A stretch of 10,149 bases of DNA, taken from Jimgerdemannia flammicorona (Eukaryota > Mucoromycota > Endogonomycetes > Endogonales > Endogonaceae). A model generated the notes under the pieces. It made no database searches and had not been told where the DNA came from. It worked only from the letters and a program-made list of their open reading frames with translations. Positions 7,292-10,149 of this stretch are shown here, piece by piece; the first letter of the stretch is position 1, and every line of letters starts with the position of its first letter. The stretch is taken from contig RBNI01007596.1 in assembly GCA_003990745.1 (NCBI GenBank), positions 1-10,149 of the forward strand, read 5' to 3'. Made by a program: the position numbers and the translations under genes.

Positions 7292-7311
7292 TTCTGGAAT
7301 AAAAAATTCCA
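7292..7311 (+). promoter_or_regulatory. HSE-like TTCnnGAA and TGGAAT/ATTCCA palindrome
   Basis: TTCTGGAA (7292-7299) has the TTCnnGAA core bound by heat-shock factor. It overlaps an inverted repeat, TGGAAT-AAAAA-ATTCCA (7295-7311), about 30 bp above the TATA box. A third in-phase GAA/TTC unit is missing, so an HSF site is only a suggestion. Confidence 0.3.
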
Positions 7312-7337
7312 AGAGGGGAATCCGATAGGGCCAGCGA

Positions 7338-7345
7338 TATAAATA
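7338..7345 (+). promoter_or_regulatory. TATA box of MBF1
   Basis: TATAAATA lies 109 bp before the MBF1 ATG. A CT-rich stretch about 25-40 bp downstream (7361-7380) is a likely transcription start. The leader is pyrimidine-rich, as in many highly expressed fungal genes. Confidence 0.65.
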
Positions 7346-7453
7346 ATCCCACCACGAAGCCCTCTCTCTCATCTGCATTGTCCTTACATCATCTGTACAT
7401 ACCACTTCACTCTTTCACTTTTAACCTTACCTTTCCCCCCAAACGAACAAATA

Positions 7454-8296
7454 ATGAGCGACGATTGGGATTCTGTTACCGTTATCCGCAAGCGCGCGGA
7501 CCACGCCAAGGTCACTCGCAGCCAGTCGGACATCAACGCGGCGAGGAGGGTTGGCGCCGTCGTGGCTACTGAAAAGAAGAGTATGTCGTCTTTTTTCCAC
7601 TTCCCATCAAAAAGTCGATTGCGAAAAGCTCCCCCTCCCCTGACGCTCACCCTCCTCCCTTCATCCATCCATTAGCCACCACGACCAATAAGGGTCACGC
7701 GCCCACAGACCATCAGCGTATTGCTAAGCTGGACCGCGAGAACGAGGTTGCTCCCCCGCCCAAAGTGGACATGTCGGTCGGCCGCGCGATCCAGCAAGGC
7801 CGCCAGGCGCTGGGCTTGACGCAGAAGGATCTCGCTCAGAAGATCAACGAGAAGCCGCAGGTGGTGAGTGTTCGAAACGGTTTATATATATATATATATA
7901 TTGAGGGGGGGGAGGAAATGTGGAGAGAGGGATATAGAGGAGGAAATATAGAGGGTGGCCCAAGAGCGCAAAGAGAAATGGGACACTTGCTGGGTCTTGC
8001 GTGGATTTAGCGCCATTTCCCGAGGATTTGGCGGGCCAATGTCATTACTTACGCAACAACCCACTCTTGTGCTCGCGAGACTAAGACGCCCGGTGCATTT
8101 TCAAATCATCGGAACCTTCATCTAACCACCTCTACCATTCTCTCCTCATCTCTTCCCCTCGTCTCAGGTCAACGAATACGAGGCCGGCAGGGCCATCCCC
8201 AACCAACAGATTCTGGGCAAGCTCGAACGCGCGCTCGGTATCAAGTTGCGCGGCAAGGACATTGGGTCGCCCCTGGGCGGGCCCAAGAAAGGTTAA
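7454..8296 (+). CDS. MBF1: Multiprotein bridging factor 1 (transcriptional coactivator)
   Basis: MBF1 (EDF1 in animals) bridges bZIP-type activators such as yeast Gcn4 to TBP, and also acts at stalled or collided ribosomes to preserve reading frame. There are three exons: 7454-7580, 7676-7863 and 8168-8296. Introns are 95 bp (GTATGT, CTGAC branch at 7640-7644, TTAG) and 304 bp (GTGAGT, CTAAC at 8122-8126, CAG). The 147-residue product matches the usual 145-151. The N-terminal MBF1 domain (about residues 3-75) begins [11 protein letters not shown] and includes a [12 protein letters not shown] stretch. The Cro/C1-type HTH domain (about 83-136) holds [25 protein letters not shown] and [16 protein letters not shown]. 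Splicing at 7863/8168 restores the conserved KPQVV-NEYE junction, which fixes the donor. Start context AATAATGAG is ordinary. Nothing looks broken. Confidence 0.97.
7883..7900 (+). repeat. (TA)9 microsatellite in MBF1 intron 2
   Basis: Nine TA units lie 19 bp after the intron 2 donor, followed by a purine-rich G/A stretch (about 7903-7955). It is a likely length-polymorphic site. Confidence 0.85.
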
Positions 8297-8927
8297 GCTG
8301 CCTCGGGAGGGGGCGCTAATATCTCAACATCGGGTGTTTGGATAATGATGATCCGGAAAATCTTTTACGTGTGTGTAGTTTGAGGTGGAATGCTGGGCGA
8401 GAAGGTTATGATATTTTTGTTTAATGGCTTCTTTTACCATATGCACATATTGTAAATGTAAAAATGGCATGAGTTCTGTCTAGCTTTCGGCGACAATATA
8501 GTCGGAAAAATGAACATATTTGGTTGTGGTGTATGGTACAGGATGGCGGCAAGCGGATGAAAAACCAAGGATCTGTGGCGATATGCCTATAAACGAGTAG
8601 CGAACGTTTCATGGCGAATTCTATTCTATTAAATGTGACGATGGAGCTTACATGTCTGCATATAACTTCCCTGATAAGGATAAGACCTGGGATGTGGCGC
8701 AGAAGAAAGGGGGCATTTATCGATTTCCAATATCATTATAACGCCGGATTACCCATGTAAGAAGACCATGGTGCACAGACACGCGGTGCACGTGATAAGC
8801 GTATGATTAGGAGCAGAAAAGGGCAATCTGCATTGAAAAAAAGTGACTTCGGAACTAAACACATATATATATTGTATCTTTTTTTTTTTTCATTTGGTAT
8901 CTAACTCAAACCCAACCCCCAACGAGA
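8297..8927 (+). promoter_or_regulatory. MBF1 3' flank and promoter of the ATPase gene
   Basis: There is no gene in this 630-bp gap. It holds the MBF1 3' UTR (no canonical AATAAA seen) and then likely promoter elements for the downstream ATPase. These are a tandem pair of GATAAG (8673-8678 and 8679-8684), a third GATAAG at 8794-8799, and two direct GGTGCAC copies (8770-8776, 8785-8791). CACGTG lies at 8789-8794, a TATATATAT tract at 8864-8872, and T12 at 8879-8890, followed by a CA-rich leader to the ATG at 8928. GATAAG is the core for fungal GATA factors (nitrogen or iron control) and CACGTG for bHLH factors. Their use here is inferred. Confidence 0.45.
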
Positions 8928-10098
8928 ATGTCTAAACCCCCCGAAGCCGTCATCGAGGTCATCTCCCTTCGCGACGGCAAGGCCTCTATTGAGCACCAAA
9001 TCGACATCCATGGTATGTACACCACCTTCCCCCTCCCCTTGCCATCACTTTCCTGTCTCGCTCCACCCACCCCTCTTCCCTCCCAACTTATCATCCCCTC
9101 CCCCCCAACTCATCATTCCCACCCCCCATTATTAAACCCACAGTGCTCGACCTGGTCGACGTCGCTAACAACACTGACATATCTCTCCGCGAGGTCCTGG
9201 AGGGCTTGCGCTATGTGATGGATTTCCGTCTCAAGGGCAGCCGCCAGCCCAACCTAGAGCCTGAGCTCATGCGCCGCCTGTGCGAGGGCCTGATGCTCAA
9301 CATGGGTCATACTGAGGGCGTGCTGCTCAGGAAGAGGACCACCGAGGAGGCCGATATGGCGTTCTCGCTGTTTGGAGAGTTTTTGGAAGAAGGTTGGTGG
9401 GCGAAATTTCATATATCGGACATGAGTGGAGCTGCTGAGAGGAGGAGCTCAGCGGGAAGGGGAAATACCTAAGCTACTATCATAACAAGTTTGAAGTTTT
9501 ATTTGTTGGATCGAGCATCGTTCCACGCCACATTACTTACCCTCTCATCATTACCACTCCCAACATCCTTACAGTCGAAGAATTCCGCACGATCGTCTCC
9601 ACCAAACAAATCTCCGACCTACGCCACTCACTCAAGATCCACTACCGTTGCCAGCCCTCCTCGACCCTTTCGCAGAAGCAATCCGCCGTCTCCATCATCC
9701 ACCTCCTGACTACCTCCTTCGCACATCTCGCCGACTGGCGCGATCTTGTCAAAGAGTCCGAGCAGGACGACATGGAACGCTTGCTCGCCTCCCCGATCGC
9801 CAAGGAGGTCATCTCCGCAGAGAAGTCCGGCAGGGTCATGCAACCATCCGCACCCTTGCTTCCGCCCCCCGCCCTTTACTTTGATCGTAGCGTCCCAAAG
9901 CTCATGAAGATGTTCCCTAGTTCAGATCCAGAGAGGGGGTTGCCAAGCGAGGCTGTGCCCGCGTTGTTAGAGCGGTATGGGCTGAATAAATTGCCCGATC
10001 CGCCCAAGCCGAGTGTATGGAGGATGTTGTGGACGCAGTTGACAGATTTTATGGTGTTGATCTTGTTGGCCGCTAGTATTGTTACCGGTGCCGAGCAG
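8928..10098 (+). CDS. P2-type cation-transporting ATPase, N-terminal part (3' truncated by window)
   Basis: Exons are 8928-9012, 9144-9392 and 9575-10098. A GTGGGT donor at 10099 leads into an intron that runs into the terminal T-run, so the rest of the gene is outside. Introns are 131 bp (GTATGT) and 182 bp (GTTGGT, an unusual donor needed to keep frame). About 286 residues are visible. The last 60 form a cation-ATPase N-terminal domain: SSDPERGLPSEAVPALLERY, then a GLNKLPDPPKPS segment, then WTQLTDFMVLILLAASIVTG as the first transmembrane helix. This is typical of P2-type Ca2+, or related monovalent-cation, pumps. The P-loop DKTGT and ion-site helices would follow, so transported ion and membrane cannot be decided. 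Upstream lies an unusual 220-residue extension, mostly amphipathic helix (with a LAPLLPPP-like proline stretch after it), of no domain I recognise. The ATG at 8928 lies in a fair context and gives a phase-consistent first exon. Confidence 0.85.
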
Positions 10099-10125
10099 GT
10101 GGGTTTACTGGATGTGAAGTTGGGA

Positions 10126-10149
10126 TTTTTTTTTTTTTTTTTTTTTTTT
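10126..10149 (+). repeat. T-run at window end (at least 24)
   Basis: Uninterrupted T from 10126 to the last base, 27 bp inside the third ATPase intron. Together with the A/G runs at position 1 it suggests a contig broken at homopolymers. Confidence 0.85.

Noticed and set aside
7765..8010. 81-codon ORF in the MBF1 locus
   Set aside because: It is MBF1 exon 2 reading through the intron 2 donor into the TA microsatellite, not a separate protein.

Overview
This window is nuclear DNA from a fungus. Protein-coding genes are interrupted by short spliceosomal introns with GTATGT or GTGAGT donors and CTRAY-like branch sites. There is a eukaryotic tRNA-Arg with an internal promoter and an oligo-T Pol III stop. 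MBF1 and a fungal-type P2-type ATPase start are present. The wording of MBF1 (a [11 protein letters not shown] stretch, a C-terminus ending PLGGPKKG) is closest to what I remember of Basidiomycota; that placement is an inference. Both window edges are homopolymer runs (A8 followed by G-tracts, and T24), so this may be a short contig broken at simple sequence.

Layout. 1-936: no gene I can support, with a G-rich start and a (GGGCG)4 tract. 937-1830, minus strand: fragments, in the right order, that look like a decayed HAD phosphatase of the mitochondrial PGP-phosphatase (GEP4/YqeG-like) family. 1988-2376: a TATA box, a splice donor and a doubtful small plus-strand ORF. 2516-2960: two arrays of an AAAAAAC heptamer flanking about 380 bp that holds a strong hairpin. 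3026-4252: three imperfect tandem copies of an exon-intron block from an unidentified gene, with stops and frameshifts; the last copy carries an A24 run. 4253-5046: no confident gene. 5063-5135, minus strand: tRNA-Arg(ACG) with a Pol III terminator and upstream TATA tract. 5553-6496 (possibly to 6601), minus strand: a two-exon gene for an all-helical protein with a central hydrophobic segment. 6801-6836: A36 run. 7338-8296, plus strand: TATA box and the three-exon MBF1 gene. 8928 to beyond 10098, plus strand: the 5' three exons of a P2-type cation ATPase with an unusually long N-terminal extension, cut by the window end.

The genes do not form a pathway. The right half (MBF1 and ATPase) is an ordinary housekeeping gene pair with GC-rich codon use. 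The left half is a gene-poor, repeat-rich, decaying stretch. The points of most interest are the tandem exon-block array, the HAD relic, and the helical-bundle gene, whose second exon becomes clear only once the 98-bp intron is recognised.
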